Positions 36,812 through 46,696 of a stretch of DNA of 64,000 nucleotides are shown one piece after another; the stretch's first letter is position 1, and the number at the start of each line of letters is the position of its first letter. The position numbers and the translations under genes were made by a program. A model generated the notes under the pieces. The model ran no database searches and was not told where the DNA came from. It saw only the letters and a list, made by a program, of their open reading frames with translations. This stretch comes from Streptosporangium becharense (GTDB taxonomy: Bacteria > Actinomycetota > Actinomycetes > Streptosporangiales > Streptosporangiaceae): positions 2,976,001 to 3,040,000 of the forward strand of contig NZ_JACHMP010000001.1 in the NCBI RefSeq assembly GCF_014204985.1, read 5' to 3'.

Positions 36812-37636
36812 ATGAAGTCTCCCACCCGATTGTTGTTGGCCACCTCGTGTGCGCTGACACTGGTGTCGGCACCGACTGCCGCGTGGAGCGCGGACAAGCC
36901 CAAGGCGGCGGGCGAGGCCACGTCCACCGCCAAGGTCGCCTCCGTCGACTGCGCCAAGGTCAAGTGCATCGCGCTGACCTTCGACGACGGCCCCGGTAAG
37001 TACGCCGACAAGCTCCTCGACACCCTCAAGAAGTACAAGTCCAAGGCGACGTTCTTCCTTGAGGGCCAGTACGTGAAGTCCCGTCCGGCCTTCGCCAAGC
37101 GCATGGTCGCCGAGGGGCACGACATCGGCAACCACAGCTACACGCACCCGCACCTGCGCGAGATCTCCGAAGACAGGATCCGCGAGGAGCTGACCAAGAC
37201 GCAGGACCTCGTCAAGAAGGTCACCGGGAAGTACCCGACGACCATCCGGCCGCCGTACGGCGAGTTCGACGAGCGGGTCCAGGCCATCGCCACCGAGATG
37301 GGCATGCCGATCATCCTGTGGAACGGCGGTTCCCGCGACTGGGCCACCAGGAACGAGACGGCCATCTACAACGAGGTGCTCAAGAACGCCAAGCGTGACG
37401 GCGTCATCCTCATGCACGACTGGGTCGAGCAGACCGTCAAGGTGATGCCGAAGCTGCTGGTCGCGCTGCAGAAGCAGGGCTACCACGTGGTCGCCGTCTC
37501 CTCCCTGCGCGGCGCCAAGGGCGTCAAGGCCGGCGACATCTACCCGGTCGGGTCGGAGAAGGATCAGGACCTGTCGTCGGAGTCGCCCACCGGTGACCCC
37601 GAGTCGTACGCGGAGTCGCCCGCGGACGGTCTCTGA
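36812..37636 (+). CDS. Secreted polysaccharide deacetylase (NodB domain)
   Basis: 274 aa. Signal peptide ~1-27 (LLLATSCALTLVSAPTAAWSA). NodB metal-dependent deacetylase: TFDDGPG (motif 1, metal Asp), GNHSYTHPHL (motif 2, two His), RPPYGEF (motif 3), WNGGSRDW and LMHD (motifs 4-5). Probably removes N-acetyl groups from peptidoglycan or another N-acetylated wall glycan. An acidic Ser/Asp tail follows the domain. The preceding 180 bp contains TAAGAT (~36756-36761) as a possible -10. Its 3' end overlaps the convergent acyltransferase gene by 73 nt. Confidence 0.92.
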   Translation: MKSPTRLLLATSCALTLVSAPTAAWSADKPKAAGEATSTAKVASVDCAKVKCIALTFDDGPGKYADKLLDTLKKYKSKATFFLEGQYVKSRPAFAKRMVAEGHDIGNHSYTHPHLREISEDRIREELTKTQDLVKKVTGKYPTTIRPPYGEFDERVQAIATEMGMPIILWNGGSRDWATRNETAIYNEVLKNAKRDGVILMHDWVEQTVKVMPKLLVALQKQGYHVVAVSSLRGAKGVKAGDIYPVGSEKDQDLSSESPTGDPESYAESPADGL

Positions 37637-38811
37637 GCGAGCCGCCTGCCCAGCCGCTGCATGGGAAGCTCCACGTAGCGGTAGGTGAGCGTGCTCAGGC
37701 CGAGCACCACCAGCACCAGTCCCGCCGACAGCGGCAGCTGCACCACCGGCTGCGCGGCCCGGACGTCGCCGACGACGGCGTTCGCGATCCGCAGCAGCGG
37801 GTGGTGCAGCAGGTAGACCGAGTAGCTGATCAGGCCCAGCCGGACGAGGAACCGGGGCAGCCCGCGCTCACGCGCGGCCATCGCGATCGCGAACGTCGCC
37901 CCCGCCAGGGCCATCGTGGCGAGCCACGGGCCGGGCTGCACCCACCACCAGCCCGCCTGGTCCGCCCAGATCGGCGCCAGCGCCACGAGCGCGGTAGCGG
38001 CGGCCACCGGCCGGAGCCCGCCGCCGCCCTCCTCCCAGCGGCGGATCGCGGTCCCGGTGAACATCACCGCGAGGATCGCCGCCCCCAGCCACGGCACGAA
38101 ACCGGCGAAGACCAGCAGGATCACGGCCATCGCGCCGAGGACGTACGCGGCGACGTTACGGAACCGGCCGCCGATCAGGCACGCCAGCCCGGCGAAGAAC
38201 ACCACGCCGGACACGTACGCCGGCCAGGGACCGGTCAGCGGCGGCGCCGCCAGCGTCAGCCCCGCCACGACCGCGACCACCCCGAAGCCCACCGCGAACC
38301 TCCCGCTGCCGCGGTGCAGCCCGGCGACGAACAGCGCCGTCACGACCAGGTAGAAGACCATCTCGTAGGAGAGCGTCCACATGGTGTCGGCCAGACCGCC
38401 CAGGTGGACCACGTCCAGCAGCATCGTGGCGTGGGCGGAGACGGACGACAGGTCGCGGGGCACCTCCTCGCGCACCGGAAGCCAGAAGGCCGTCAACAGC
38501 ACCCCGGCGGCCACCAGCAGGTAGAGCGGGTAGAGCCGGAACAGGCGGCTGATCCAGAAAGCCCGGACGTCGCCGCGCCGCTCCAGCGAGACCGGGATGA
38601 TGTAGCCGCTGACCAGGAAGAACACCAGGACGCCGTACATTCCGAGGTTGAACCAGTACGGCCGTAGGGCGGGTGCGAACCAGGGAAGCAGGTGTTCCAG
38701 CAGCACGGCGAGCGCCCCGAGCCCGCGGAGCGCGTCCAGCCACGCCAGCCGGGCGGCGGTGGTCACGGGCACTCCGACGTCGGTGGAAGGGACGGAAGGG
38801 GAGGGAGGCAC
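37564..38811 (-). CDS. Acyltransferase-3 family membrane protein
   Basis: 415 aa integral membrane O-acyltransferase (OafA-like). About ten transmembrane helices; conserved start WLDALRGLGALAVLLEHLLPW with the R and H of the family, FFLVSGYIIP, SRLFRLYPLY, and WTLSYEMVFYL. Transfers acetyl or another acyl group to a surface carbohydrate. The C-terminal tail is Ser/Asp-rich and is encoded antisense to the acidic tail of the deacetylase (overlap 37564-37636). Confidence 0.9.
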   Translation of the reverse strand: MPPSPSVPSTDVGVPVTTAARLAWLDALRGLGALAVLLEHLLPWFAPALRPYWFNLGMYGVLVFFLVSGYIIPVSLERRGDVRAFWISRLFRLYPLYLLVAAGVLLTAFWLPVREEVPRDLSSVSAHATMLLDVVHLGGLADTMWTLSYEMVFYLVVTALFVAGLHRGSGRFAVGFGVVAVVAGLTLAAPPLTGPWPAYVSGVVFFAGLACLIGGRFRNVAAYVLGAMAVILLVFAGFVPWLGAAILAVMFTGTAIRRWEEGGGGLRPVAAATALVALAPIWADQAGWWWVQPGPWLATMALAGATFAIAMAARERGLPRFLVRLGLISYSVYLLHHPLLRIANAVVGDVRAAQPVVQLPLSAGLVLVVLGLSTLTYRYVELPMQRLGRRLAQRPSAGDSAYDSGSPVGDSDDRS

Positions 38812-38987
38812 TCGCCGCTACTTACCCGCCGGCGTCCGATGTAACCGATCGGCGGCCCCGCGACCGGTCATGCCCCCCGGTCGGCGGGACGTGACCGGTC
38901 GGCCCGCCGGCGGCCTTCCCCCGCACGGGCACGGGCCGGGAATGGAGCCGGCGGCGGCCTCCCGCCCGGTGGGCCCTTGCGCCGCGC

Positions 38988-39022
38988 GGGTGCGGGCCGG
39001 GAGGGTTTCCCGGCCCGCACCC
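38988..39022 (-). terminator. Strong terminator of guaA
   Basis: A perfect 15-bp stem (GGGTGCGGGCCGGGA at 38988-39002, complement at 39008-39022) with a 5-nt loop, 11 bp beyond the guaA stop in its direction of transcription. Confidence 0.8.
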
Positions 39023-39033
39023 GGCCGGTCGGC

Positions 39034-40584
39034 CTACTCCCACTCGATGGTGCCCGGGGGCTTGCTCGTCACGTCGAGCACCACGCGGTTGACCTCGCGC
39101 ACCTCGTTGGTGATGCGGGTGGAGATACGGGCGAGCACGTCGTAGGGGACGCGGGACCAGTCGGCGGTCATCGCGTCCTCGCTGGAGACCGGACGCAGCA
39201 CGATCGGGTGCCCGTAGGTGCGGCCGTCGCCCTGGACGCCCACCGAGCGGACGTCGGCGAGCAGGACGACCGGGCACTGCCAGATCTCCCGGTCGAGACC
39301 GGCCCGGGAGAGCTCCTCGCGGGCGATGGCGTCGGCCTCGCGGAGGATCTCCAGCCGCTCGCGGGTGACCGCGCCGACGATGCGGATGCCCAGGCCGGGG
39401 CCGGGGAACGGCTGGCGCCAGACCATGGCGGCGGGCAGGCCGAGCTCCTCGCCCGCCCGGCGAACCTCGTCCTTGAACAGCGCGCGGAGCGGCTCGACCA
39501 GCGAGAACCGCAGGTCGTCGGGGAGGCCGCCGACGTTGTGATGGGACTTGATGTTGGCGGTGCCGGTGCCGCCGCCCGACTCGACCACGTCGGGGTAGAG
39601 CGTGCCTTGCACGAGGAAGTCGACGGGGCCGTCGGCCAGGATGGCGCGCTGCTCGTCCTCGAAGACCCGGATGAACTCCCGGCCGATGATCTTGCGCTTC
39701 TCCTCCGGGTCGGTGACCCCGTCCAGCGCCTTGAGGAAACGCTCCTGGGCGTCGACCACGCGGAGCTTGACGCCGGTGACGGCCACGAAGTCACGCTCGA
39801 CCTGCTCGGCCTCGCCCTTGCGCAGCAACCCGTGGTCGACGAACACGCAGGTCAGCCTGTCGCCGATGGCCCGCTGCACCATGGCGGCGGCGACGGCGGA
39901 GTCGACTCCGCCGGAGAGCGCGCAGATGGCGCGGCCCTCCGGGCCGATCTGGGCACGGACGGCCTCGACCGCGTCCTCGACGATGTTGAGCATCGTCCAG
40001 GAGGGGCGGCAGCCCGCGGCGTCGAGGAAGTGCTTGAGCACGGTCTGGCCGTGCGCGGAGTGCAGGACCTCGGGGTGGAACTGCACCCCGTACAGACCCA
40101 GCTCGGGGTGCTCGAACGCGGCGACGGGGGTCTCGGCGGTCGCCGCGGTGACGGCGAACCCCTCGGGGGCGGCGGCGACGCTGTCACCGTGGGACATCCA
40201 GACCGACTGCTCGGCGGGGAGCCCGGCGAACAGCACACCCTCGTCGATCACGTTCAGGCTGGTGCCGCCGTACTCGGCGACGCCGGTCCTGGCCACCTTG
40301 CCGCCGAGCTCCTGGGCCATGGCCTGGAAGCCGTAGCAGATGCCGAAGGTCGGCACGCCCGTCTGGAACAGCCCGCGGGGAACGGCCGGGGCGTTCTCGG
40401 CGTAGACCGACGAGGGGCCACCGGACAGGATGATGGCCTTGGGTTTCTTGGCCAGCATCTCCTCGACCGGCATCGTCGAGGGGACGATCTCGGAGTAGAC
40501 GTGGCATTCGCGCACCCGTCGCGCGATCAGCTGCGCGTACTGCGCGCCGAAGTCCACGACCAGGACCGTGTCGAAGTCGGACAC
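39034..40584 (-). CDS. guaA: GMP synthase (glutamine-hydrolysing)
   Basis: 516 aa. Converts XMP, ATP and glutamine to GMP. N-terminal class I glutamine amidotransferase (~5-200: [25 protein letters not shown] with the nucleophile Cys, VQFHPEV), ATP-PPase with SGGVDS (~235), and the dimerisation domain ending [10 protein letters not shown], the conserved C-terminus. GTG 40584 is preferred because GGGGGT lies ~6 nt upstream; another GTG at 40605 has no SD. TAGACT on the reverse strand (40618-40623) is a possible -10. Length is normal (~515-525). Confidence 0.97.
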   Translation of the reverse strand: MSDFDTVLVVDFGAQYAQLIARRVRECHVYSEIVPSTMPVEEMLAKKPKAIILSGGPSSVYAENAPAVPRGLFQTGVPTFGICYGFQAMAQELGGKVARTGVAEYGGTSLNVIDEGVLFAGLPAEQSVWMSHGDSVAAAPEGFAVTAATAETPVAAFEHPELGLYGVQFHPEVLHSAHGQTVLKHFLDAAGCRPSWTMLNIVEDAVEAVRAQIGPEGRAICALSGGVDSAVAAAMVQRAIGDRLTCVFVDHGLLRKGEAEQVERDFVAVTGVKLRVVDAQERFLKALDGVTDPEEKRKIIGREFIRVFEDEQRAILADGPVDFLVQGTLYPDVVESGGGTGTANIKSHHNVGGLPDDLRFSLVEPLRALFKDEVRRAGEELGLPAAMVWRQPFPGPGLGIRIVGAVTRERLEILREADAIAREELSRAGLDREIWQCPVVLLADVRSVGVQGDGRTYGHPIVLRPVSSEDAMTADWSRVPYDVLARISTRITNEVREVNRVVLDVTSKPPGTIEWE

Positions 40585-40917
40585 CAAGACCCCCAAAGAG
40601 AACACAGCGGTCGGTCCAGTCTATCGGCGCTCGTCAGCGCGCATGTTCCCGGCCGGGAGAACCACGGCCGGCCGGGAACACGGGCAGCCGGGAACACGCG
40701 CGGCCGGCGAGGACCGTGCGTGGCTGCCAAGGACCGTGCGCGGCCGGCGAGGACCGGCCTCCGGGTGGGAGATCTGCTTCCGGCACGGAGGGTCCGCCTC
40801 CGGCCGGGGACGGTGTGGCGTCCGGTGGCTCACACCCGCCGCCCCGATCCCGGCATGCCTGGCGTCCGATTGGTCACCTATCCAGGTGAAGGCCGTCGAC
40901 AGCCGAGGAGGCAGACA
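40585..40917. repeat. Gene-free region with short tandem repeats, guaA/SDR divergent promoter
   Basis: 333 bp between divergent guaA and an SDR gene. Tandem repeats dominate: GCCGGGAACACG twice (~40671-40700), then 20-bp units ending GGACCGTGCG at 40701-40720 and 40721-40740 and a partial third to ~40757. GAGGAGG (40905-40911) is the SDR ribosome site. No ORF here shows protein-like composition. Confidence 0.7.
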
Positions 40918-41676
40918 ATGGTCAGGACCGGAGCCAACACCGGAGTCATCGTCACCGGAGGGGCGTCGGGCATCGGGCGGGCCTGCGCGCTCGCGCTCGC
41001 CGAGGCGGGCCGCCCGGTCGCCATCTGGGACCGCGACGAGACGGGGGCCAAGGAGACGGCGTCCTTCGTCGCGATGAACGGCGCCCCCGCGGTCGCCGTG
41101 ACCATCGACGTCACCGACGGCTCGGCCTTCCCCGCCGCGATCACCGCCAGCCGCGACGTCCTCGGCTCGATCGGCGGCCTGGTGCACGCGGCCGGCGTCG
41201 TGGGGCCGCTGGCCGTCGCGGACCTGACCGAGGACGCCTGGGACGCCGTCCTCGACGTCAACCTGCGAGCCCACGCGCTGCTCACCAAGGCGCTCCTGGA
41301 CGACCTGCGCGCGCACGGCGGCGCCGCGGTCGTCGCCGTCTCCTCGATCGAGGGCCTGGCCGGCCGGGCGTTCATCCCGGCGTACTGCTCGGCGAAGGCC
41401 GGGCTGCTCGGCCTGACCCGGTCGATGGCCCACGAGCTGGCGCCGATCCGCGTCAACGCGGTCTGCCCGGGTTACATCGACACCCCGATGCTCGCCGCCG
41501 CCACCGGCGGCGACGCGGGCCGCTCGGGGGCGTTCGCCGGGAGGTCGGTCTTCGGGCGGCTCGGCCGCCCCCGCGAGGTGGCGGCGGCCGTCCGGTTCCT
41601 GATGAGCGACGAGGCGTCCTTCATCACCGGGACGCACCTGGTCGTCGACGGCGGGGCCACGGCCGTCGACCGCTGA
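40918..41676 (+). CDS. Short-chain dehydrogenase/reductase
   Basis: 252 aa classical SDR: TGGASGIG (~13-20), HAAG in place of NAG, a Ser-Ser pair (VAVSSIEG) and the YxxxK pair in AYCSAKAG, then PGYIDTPM and the C-terminal ITGTHLVVDGG. Substrate unknown. ATG 40918 with GAGGAGG 7 nt upstream; the much longer open frame upstream is antisense to guaA and is not coding. Confidence 0.9.
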   Translation: MVRTGANTGVIVTGGASGIGRACALALAEAGRPVAIWDRDETGAKETASFVAMNGAPAVAVTIDVTDGSAFPAAITASRDVLGSIGGLVHAAGVVGPLAVADLTEDAWDAVLDVNLRAHALLTKALLDDLRAHGGAAVVAVSSIEGLAGRAFIPAYCSAKAGLLGLTRSMAHELAPIRVNAVCPGYIDTPMLAAATGGDAGRSGAFAGRSVFGRLGRPREVAAAVRFLMSDEASFITGTHLVVDGGATAVDR

Positions 41677-41772
41677 CCGAGGTGATGTGGACGAGCACCT
41701 CCCGGGATGGGCCGCCCCGGCCGCTGACCGGCCTCCCCGCCCGGACGACCCGGCGGCCGGAGCGCCAGGGGC

Positions 41773-41825
41773 GGAGCACCCGGTCAGAGCACCCGGCCGG
41801 AGCACCCGATCAGAGTGCCCGGTCG
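41773..41825. repeat. Short direct repeats at the DUF885 gene 3' end
   Basis: Four degenerate copies of a GGAGCACCCGGTCAGA-like unit lie at the 3' end of the reverse gene and just beyond its stop (41810). Too short, too few and too irregular for a CRISPR. Confidence 0.6.
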
Positions 41826-43324
41826 AGCAGGCCCAGCGGCGGGGAGCCGAGGTCCAGCATGGCGGTGTGGAAACGCCTGAGGCCGAACTCGGCGCCCCAC
41901 TCGGCCCTGGCCCGCCTCCGCAGGCGGAGGATCTCCAGCTTGCCCCAGGTGTAACGGCCGTAGGTCGGGTCGAAGGTGGCGCGCGCCGCCTCCGACCTGG
42001 CCGCCGGGCCGGAGATGTGGGTGTCGGCCGCGAACCGGCGGGCGCCCTCCTCGACGGTCATCGCGCCGGAGTGCACGCCGATCGCGCAGGCCAGCCGGGT
42101 CACCCTGATCAGGGCCTCCAGCCAGACGCCGATCTCGAAGCGCGGGTCGCCGGGTGCGAAACCCTCCTCGACGCAGAGCTCCTCGGCGTAGTGGGCCCAT
42201 CCCTCGGCGAAGGCCGTCGACATCAGCGTGCGCCGCACGTCGGAGCGGACGTGCCGCAGGGCCCGGCCGTGGGAGAAGTGCCCCGGGGCGACCTCGTGCA
42301 CGTTGATCGCCGGCAGGGTGGTCTCGCTGAAGACCTCCAGCCACTCCTCGACGTCGTGCTCGGGCCACGAGGGGTCCGGCGGGGTCACGTAGTACCACGA
42401 GGGGCCGTCGGGCTCCCCCGGCGCGGACCAGCTGATCATCGCCATCGCCCAGCGGCGCGACTCCGGCGCGACGCCCACCAGGCACTCGCCGTCGTGGTAG
42501 GGCACCAGGTCCTTCTCCCTGGTGAAGGCGATCGCCCGCTCCGCCCCGATCCGGGCCGCCTCGATGACGCCGTCGGGGCCGGGGTGCCGCCGGACGAGCT
42601 CGCGCGCCACGTCCAGCGGCGGGCGTCCGGCCTCCCCCAGCCGGGCACAGGCGTCGGCCAGCCGTTCCATCAGCCGGTCGCGTTCGGCGTCGGCGTGCTC
42701 GGCGAGCCGTCCCAGGTCGACCGCCAGCCCGTCACCCGCGCTCATCAGCCTGGCCAGGCCACCGGCGCCGAGCGAGGCGTCCGGATCACCGGAGTCCGCG
42801 GCCCGCTCGACGTGCTCGACCAGGCGGGCGTGGGCCTTCAGCGCCGCCTCGCGTACGTGCTCGTCGGCGTCCGCGGGCACCCCGGCGGCCAGGCCGCGCA
42901 CGGCCCCGAGCAACGCGGCCGCCACCGGGGCGCTGAGCATGTCCAGCGCGGCGATCGCGTTGTCCACGGCCTCGGGCCAGCGGGCGAGGTGGGCGTGCCT
43001 GGCCGCCGCCCGCTCGGCTTCGGGACCGTACTCGCGGTCGTAGACGGCCAGGTCGAGGCCGCTCAGGTGGTCCATGGGGCTGCGCCGGTGCAGTTCCAGC
43101 TCGCCGTACCGCACCCGGGCGGCCTCCTCGAAGATCTCCAGGTGCGCCGCGTCGTACGGGTCGGCGGGCGGCGGGCCCCCGCCCAGCGCGGCCAGCCCGG
43201 CGCGCACGCCCGCCGGTGAGAGATCCTGGATCATCCCGTCGTACTCGTGGCGGCCGGCCATCTCGCGTACCCCGGCGACGTTGAGGTCGCACACCGCGCG
43301 CAGGCGGCTGTCGAGTTCGGTCAT
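41810..43324 (-). CDS. DUF885 family protein (putative metallopeptidase-like)
   Basis: 504 aa, DUF885. Conserved motifs in the C-terminal half: INVHEVAPGHFSHGRAL (~325-340) and AFAEGWAHYAEELCVEEG (~360-378), which resemble a zinc-binding HE...H plus downstream Glu; YYVTPPDPSW and GRYTWGKLEILRLR are also typical. Cytosolic by absence of a signal peptide. Enzymatic role unproven for most members. Monocistronic, flanked by an SDR and a PLP decarboxylase gene. Confidence 0.88.
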   Translation of the reverse strand: MTELDSRLRAVCDLNVAGVREMAGRHEYDGMIQDLSPAGVRAGLAALGGGPPPADPYDAAHLEIFEEAARVRYGELELHRRSPMDHLSGLDLAVYDREYGPEAERAAARHAHLARWPEAVDNAIAALDMLSAPVAAALLGAVRGLAAGVPADADEHVREAALKAHARLVEHVERAADSGDPDASLGAGGLARLMSAGDGLAVDLGRLAEHADAERDRLMERLADACARLGEAGRPPLDVARELVRRHPGPDGVIEAARIGAERAIAFTREKDLVPYHDGECLVGVAPESRRWAMAMISWSAPGEPDGPSWYYVTPPDPSWPEHDVEEWLEVFSETTLPAINVHEVAPGHFSHGRALRHVRSDVRRTLMSTAFAEGWAHYAEELCVEEGFAPGDPRFEIGVWLEALIRVTRLACAIGVHSGAMTVEEGARRFAADTHISGPAARSEAARATFDPTYGRYTWGKLEILRLRRRARAEWGAEFGLRRFHTAMLDLGSPPLGLLDRAL

Positions 43325-43465
43325 GGGCGTGACGCTATTTGACCTTCTCCCCGCGGCTCAAGCGGGTTCCCCGCCGGCCCGGACGGCAGGGCCGTGGCCG
43401 GGGAGCGCCGTACCCGGCCCGCCGGGCGGCCCACAGCGGCCCGGTCACCCGCCGACCTGCCCCGG

Positions 43466-44887
43466 TCACCCGCCGGACCGGTCCGCCAGGTCGGGGATGC
43501 GGTCGAGCAGGGCCTTGAGGGTCCCGTCGTCCGTGGCGGGGGCCATGACGGTCATCCTCAGGTGGCGGACGCCGCCGATCTCGGCGGAGGTGAGGTGGAA
43601 GGCACCCTCCTCGGTCAGCCGCTCGCGCAGCGCGGCCTGGTCGCCGTCGCCGTACCGGAAGCAGACGATGTTGCTCTCCGGTTCGTACGGGCATGCGAAA
43701 CCCGGCCGTTCACGGGCCAGTTCCCAGAAGCGGTGCGCGGTGGCGTACTGCCGCGCGACGTACTCGCCCAGGCCGCGCTCGCCCCGCCAGGCCAGGTTGA
43801 GGAAGATCTTCAGGCCCAGCTCGGCCTTGCTGCACTCCACGGTCCTGCCGATGAGGTCGAGCCCCGGTTCGCCGTAGAACAGGTAGCTGGCCCGCTGCCG
43901 GAAGGCGGCGTCCAGGTCGCCCTCGCGGCGGGTCAGGACCGCCGCCGCCGGGCCGGAGGTCCGCAGCATCTTGTGCGCGTCCCAGATCAGCGAGTCGGCG
44001 AGCTCGACGCCGTCGAGCAGGTGCCGGTGGGCCGGGGACAGCAGTGCCGAGGCGCCGTGGGCCCCGTCCACGTGGAACCAGACACCGTGCGCGGCGCAGA
44101 ACTCGCCGACGCCACGCAGGTCGTCGTAGAGCCCGGTCGCGGTCGCGCAGGCGTTCGCCACCAGGGCCATCGGCCGCCGCCCGGCCCGCCGTACCCGTTC
44201 CAGGGCGTCCGGCAGGCGCGTGACGTCGATCCTGCCGAGCCCGTCGGCGTCCAGCGGCACGACCGCGCGCTCGCCCAGGCCGAGGACGGCGGCGGCCCGG
44301 GTGAGGGAGTAGTGCGCCGAAGCCGGGGCGAGCAGGGCCAGGTCGCCGGGGACGCCGTCGGTCCAGGCGTCCGGCGCGGCGGCGGCCCTGGCGGCCAGCA
44401 GCGCGGTGAGGTTGGCCAGCGACCCGCCGTGGGTGAGCACCCCGCCGCCCGTCTCGCCGAAACCGGCCCTGCCGAGCATCCAGCGCAGCACCTCGGACTC
44501 GACGGTCGCCGCCGAGGCGCCCATCTCGTAGATCGCCATCGGGTTGTTGGCGGCCCCGTGCACGAAGTCGGCCAGCGCCGCCGGGAAGTCGGGGGCGGCG
44601 ATCTGGTGCCCCAGGTAGCCGGGGTGGTGCTGGCGGGTCCCCTCGGCGAGGTAGGCGCGCAGGAACTCCCGGTACCCCTCCTCGGTCATGCCTCCGTCGC
44701 GGATCCACCGGGCCAGCCCGAGCCGCTCGGCCACCTCCCGTGGGGGCCTGCGGCCCAGGACGGGCGGCACGCCGCGCTGGCTGCCGTCCACGTACGCGGC
44801 CAGCTCGTCGACGGTCACTCCGGCGGCGCGCACGAACTCTTCGACATTCCACATCACATCGGGATATTGACCCATATATAGCTGCAT
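43466..44887 (-). CDS. Pyridoxal-dependent decarboxylase (group II)
   Basis: 473 aa. Group II amino acid decarboxylase fold: GGSLANLTALLAAR, ATATGLYDDLRGVGEFC, HVDGAHGAS and the PLP lysine in WDAHKMLRTSG (K306 from this start). Family members decarboxylate L-DOPA, tyrosine, Trp, Glu or diaminobutyrate; substrate not assignable. The start is uncertain: ATG 44887, 44875 or 44854; the stretch between them is AT-rich (TATATATGGG) and unlike coding DNA here, so 44854 may be real. 33 bp downstream of the GMC oxidoreductase gene. Confidence 0.88.
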   Translation of the reverse strand: MQLYMGQYPDVMWNVEEFVRAAGVTVDELAAYVDGSQRGVPPVLGRRPPREVAERLGLARWIRDGGMTEEGYREFLRAYLAEGTRQHHPGYLGHQIAAPDFPAALADFVHGAANNPMAIYEMGASAATVESEVLRWMLGRAGFGETGGGVLTHGGSLANLTALLAARAAAAPDAWTDGVPGDLALLAPASAHYSLTRAAAVLGLGERAVVPLDADGLGRIDVTRLPDALERVRRAGRRPMALVANACATATGLYDDLRGVGEFCAAHGVWFHVDGAHGASALLSPAHRHLLDGVELADSLIWDAHKMLRTSGPAAAVLTRREGDLDAAFRQRASYLFYGEPGLDLIGRTVECSKAELGLKIFLNLAWRGERGLGEYVARQYATAHRFWELARERPGFACPYEPESNIVCFRYGDGDQAALRERLTEEGAFHLTSAEIGGVRHLRMTVMAPATDDGTLKALLDRIPDLADRSGG

Positions 44888-44920
44888 TGCGTCGGCACCG
44901 GGGTGATCACGACCGGACGG

Positions 44921-46612
44921 TCAGGTGATCTCGACGATGGGCAGGCGCAACGCCCCGGGAGCGGCGGCGGGCACCGCGGGGCGGACGGGCGGGACGGGCC
45001 GGAGCCGGACGTACGGGGACCCCGGCGCGGGCCGGGGGTCGCTCTCGCCCCGGTTGGGCCACAGCGCCATGGCGCGCTCGGCCTGGGCCGTGATGGTGAG
45101 GGAGGGGTTGACGCCGGGGTTGGCGGACACCGCGGAGCCGTCGACGACGTGCAGGCCCTCGTAGCCGTGGACACGGTGGTAGGGGTCGATGACCCCGGTG
45201 TCCGGCCCGGCGCCGATGGCGCACCCGCCCAGGAAGTGCGCGGTGGCCGGGATGTCGAACAGGTCGAGCCAACTGCCGGCCGCCATGCCGCCGACCTCCT
45301 CGGCGGCGAGCCGGGCGAACTCGTGCCCGGCCGGGAGCCAGGTGGGATTGGGCTCGCCGTGCCCGGGACCGGAGTGGAGCCGCCAGCCGAACGGCCCCCG
45401 GCGCGCGGACAGGGTGATCGAGTTGTCCTTGGCCTGCATGACCAGGGCGATGATCGCCCGTTCGGACCAGCGGCGGTGGTCGAACAGCCGGGCCAGCAGG
45501 CGGGGGCTGCGCAGGACCTCGCCGAGGAACCGCAGCCAGCGCGGGCCGCCGCCGCCGTCGATCAGCAGGGAGCGGAGCAGCCCCATGGCGTTGGAGCCGT
45601 CGCCGTAACGGGCCGGCTCGATGTGGGTGTGGGCGTCGGGGTGGACGGAGGAGGTGATCGCCACCCCGCGGTTGAGCTTCTCCCCCCCGGCCGACAGGCG
45701 CTCGAACCCGAGCAGCGCCTCGGAGTTGGTCCGGGTCAGCGCGCCGAGCCGGTCGGACAGACGGGGCAGGGCCCCGGTGGCCTTGAGACGGTGCAGCAGC
45801 CGCTGGGTGCCGTACGTGCCGGCCGCGAAGACCACCTGCTCGGCGGTGAACACGCGGCGGCGCCAAGGCGCGCCCGTCCGGGCCGTCTCGACCCGGTAAC
45901 CGCCCTCCACCGGTACGACCGAGGTGACCGTGGTCTCCGGGTGGACCCCGGCCCCCGCCCGCTCGGCCAGGTGCAGGTAGTTCTTGGTCAGCATGTTCTT
46001 GGCCCCGTGCCGGCAGCCGGTCATGCACTCGCCGCACTCGGTGCAGCCCCGGCGGCGCGGCCCGGCGCCGCCGAAGTAGGGGTCGTCGGCCTCCTCCCCC
46101 GGGGTGCCGAAGAAGACGCCGACCGGGGCCATCCGGAAGGTGTGGCCCACACCCATCCGCTCGGCGACCGCGCGCACCACCTCGTCGGCCGGGGTGACCG
46201 TCGGGTTCGGCACCACGCCCAGCATGCGCCTGGCCTGGTCGTAGTAGGGGGCGAGCTCCGTCCTCCAGTCGGTTATCCCCGCCCACTGGGCGTCGGTGAA
46301 GAACGCGTCGGCGGGCTCGTAGAGGGTGTTGGCGTAGACCAGGGAGCCACCGCCCACCCCGGCGCCGGCGAGGACCATGACGCCGGTGCCCCGGCTCCCG
46401 CGCAGCACGTGGATGCGCTGGATGCCCTTCAGCCCCAGGCCCGGCGCCCACAGGAAGTCGCGGACGCGCCAGGAGGTCCGGGGCAGGGTGCTCTCGTCGA
46501 AGCGGCGCCCGGCCTCCAGCACCCCGACCCGGTAGCCCTTCTCCGTCAGGCGCAGCGCCGAGACGCTCCCGCCGAACCCCGAACCGATCACCAGTACGTC
46601 GTAGTCGAACAT
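44921..46612 (-). CDS. GMC-type FAD oxidoreductase (cholesterol oxidase-like)
   Basis: 563 aa. FAD Rossmann loop IGSGFGGSVSALRL (~8-21); GAGVGGGSLVYANTLYEP, VVFAAGTYGTQRLLHRLK, and C-terminal GGCAIG plus VDGSAVSANPGVNPSLTITAQAERA. A four-cysteine CTECGECMTGC segment near residue 192 is typical of the actinobacterial ChoD-like branch. Oxidises an alcohol, perhaps a sterol or other hydrophobic substrate. C-terminal ~40 residues are Pro/Ala-rich. ATG 46612. A hairpin lies just upstream. Confidence 0.88.
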   Translation of the reverse strand: MFDYDVLVIGSGFGGSVSALRLTEKGYRVGVLEAGRRFDESTLPRTSWRVRDFLWAPGLGLKGIQRIHVLRGSRGTGVMVLAGAGVGGGSLVYANTLYEPADAFFTDAQWAGITDWRTELAPYYDQARRMLGVVPNPTVTPADEVVRAVAERMGVGHTFRMAPVGVFFGTPGEEADDPYFGGAGPRRRGCTECGECMTGCRHGAKNMLTKNYLHLAERAGAGVHPETTVTSVVPVEGGYRVETARTGAPWRRRVFTAEQVVFAAGTYGTQRLLHRLKATGALPRLSDRLGALTRTNSEALLGFERLSAGGEKLNRGVAITSSVHPDAHTHIEPARYGDGSNAMGLLRSLLIDGGGGPRWLRFLGEVLRSPRLLARLFDHRRWSERAIIALVMQAKDNSITLSARRGPFGWRLHSGPGHGEPNPTWLPAGHEFARLAAEEVGGMAAGSWLDLFDIPATAHFLGGCAIGAGPDTGVIDPYHRVHGYEGLHVVDGSAVSANPGVNPSLTITAQAERAMALWPNRGESDPRPAPGSPYVRLRPVPPVRPAVPAAAPGALRLPIVEIT

Positions 46613-46642
46613 CCGGGGCTCCCTCCGGAGACGGCCGTGGCG

Positions 46643-46666
46643 CGGTGCCCGTCACCGCGGGCACCG
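46643..46666 (-). terminator. Hairpin between the dehydrogenase and GMC oxidoreductase genes
   Basis: CGGTGCCCG (46643-46651) pairs perfectly with CGGGCACCG (46658-46666), 6-nt loop. It lies after the dehydrogenase stop (46697) and before the GMC start, so it may end the first transcript or act as an attenuator. Confidence 0.5.
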
Positions 46667-46696
46667 TGCTCCCACATCCAGCGGCTTGGGATCCCG

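Noticed and set aside
41773..41825. Possible CRISPR-like direct repeats
   Set aside because: Units are ~16 bp, degenerate and contiguous, with no spacers and no cas genes.
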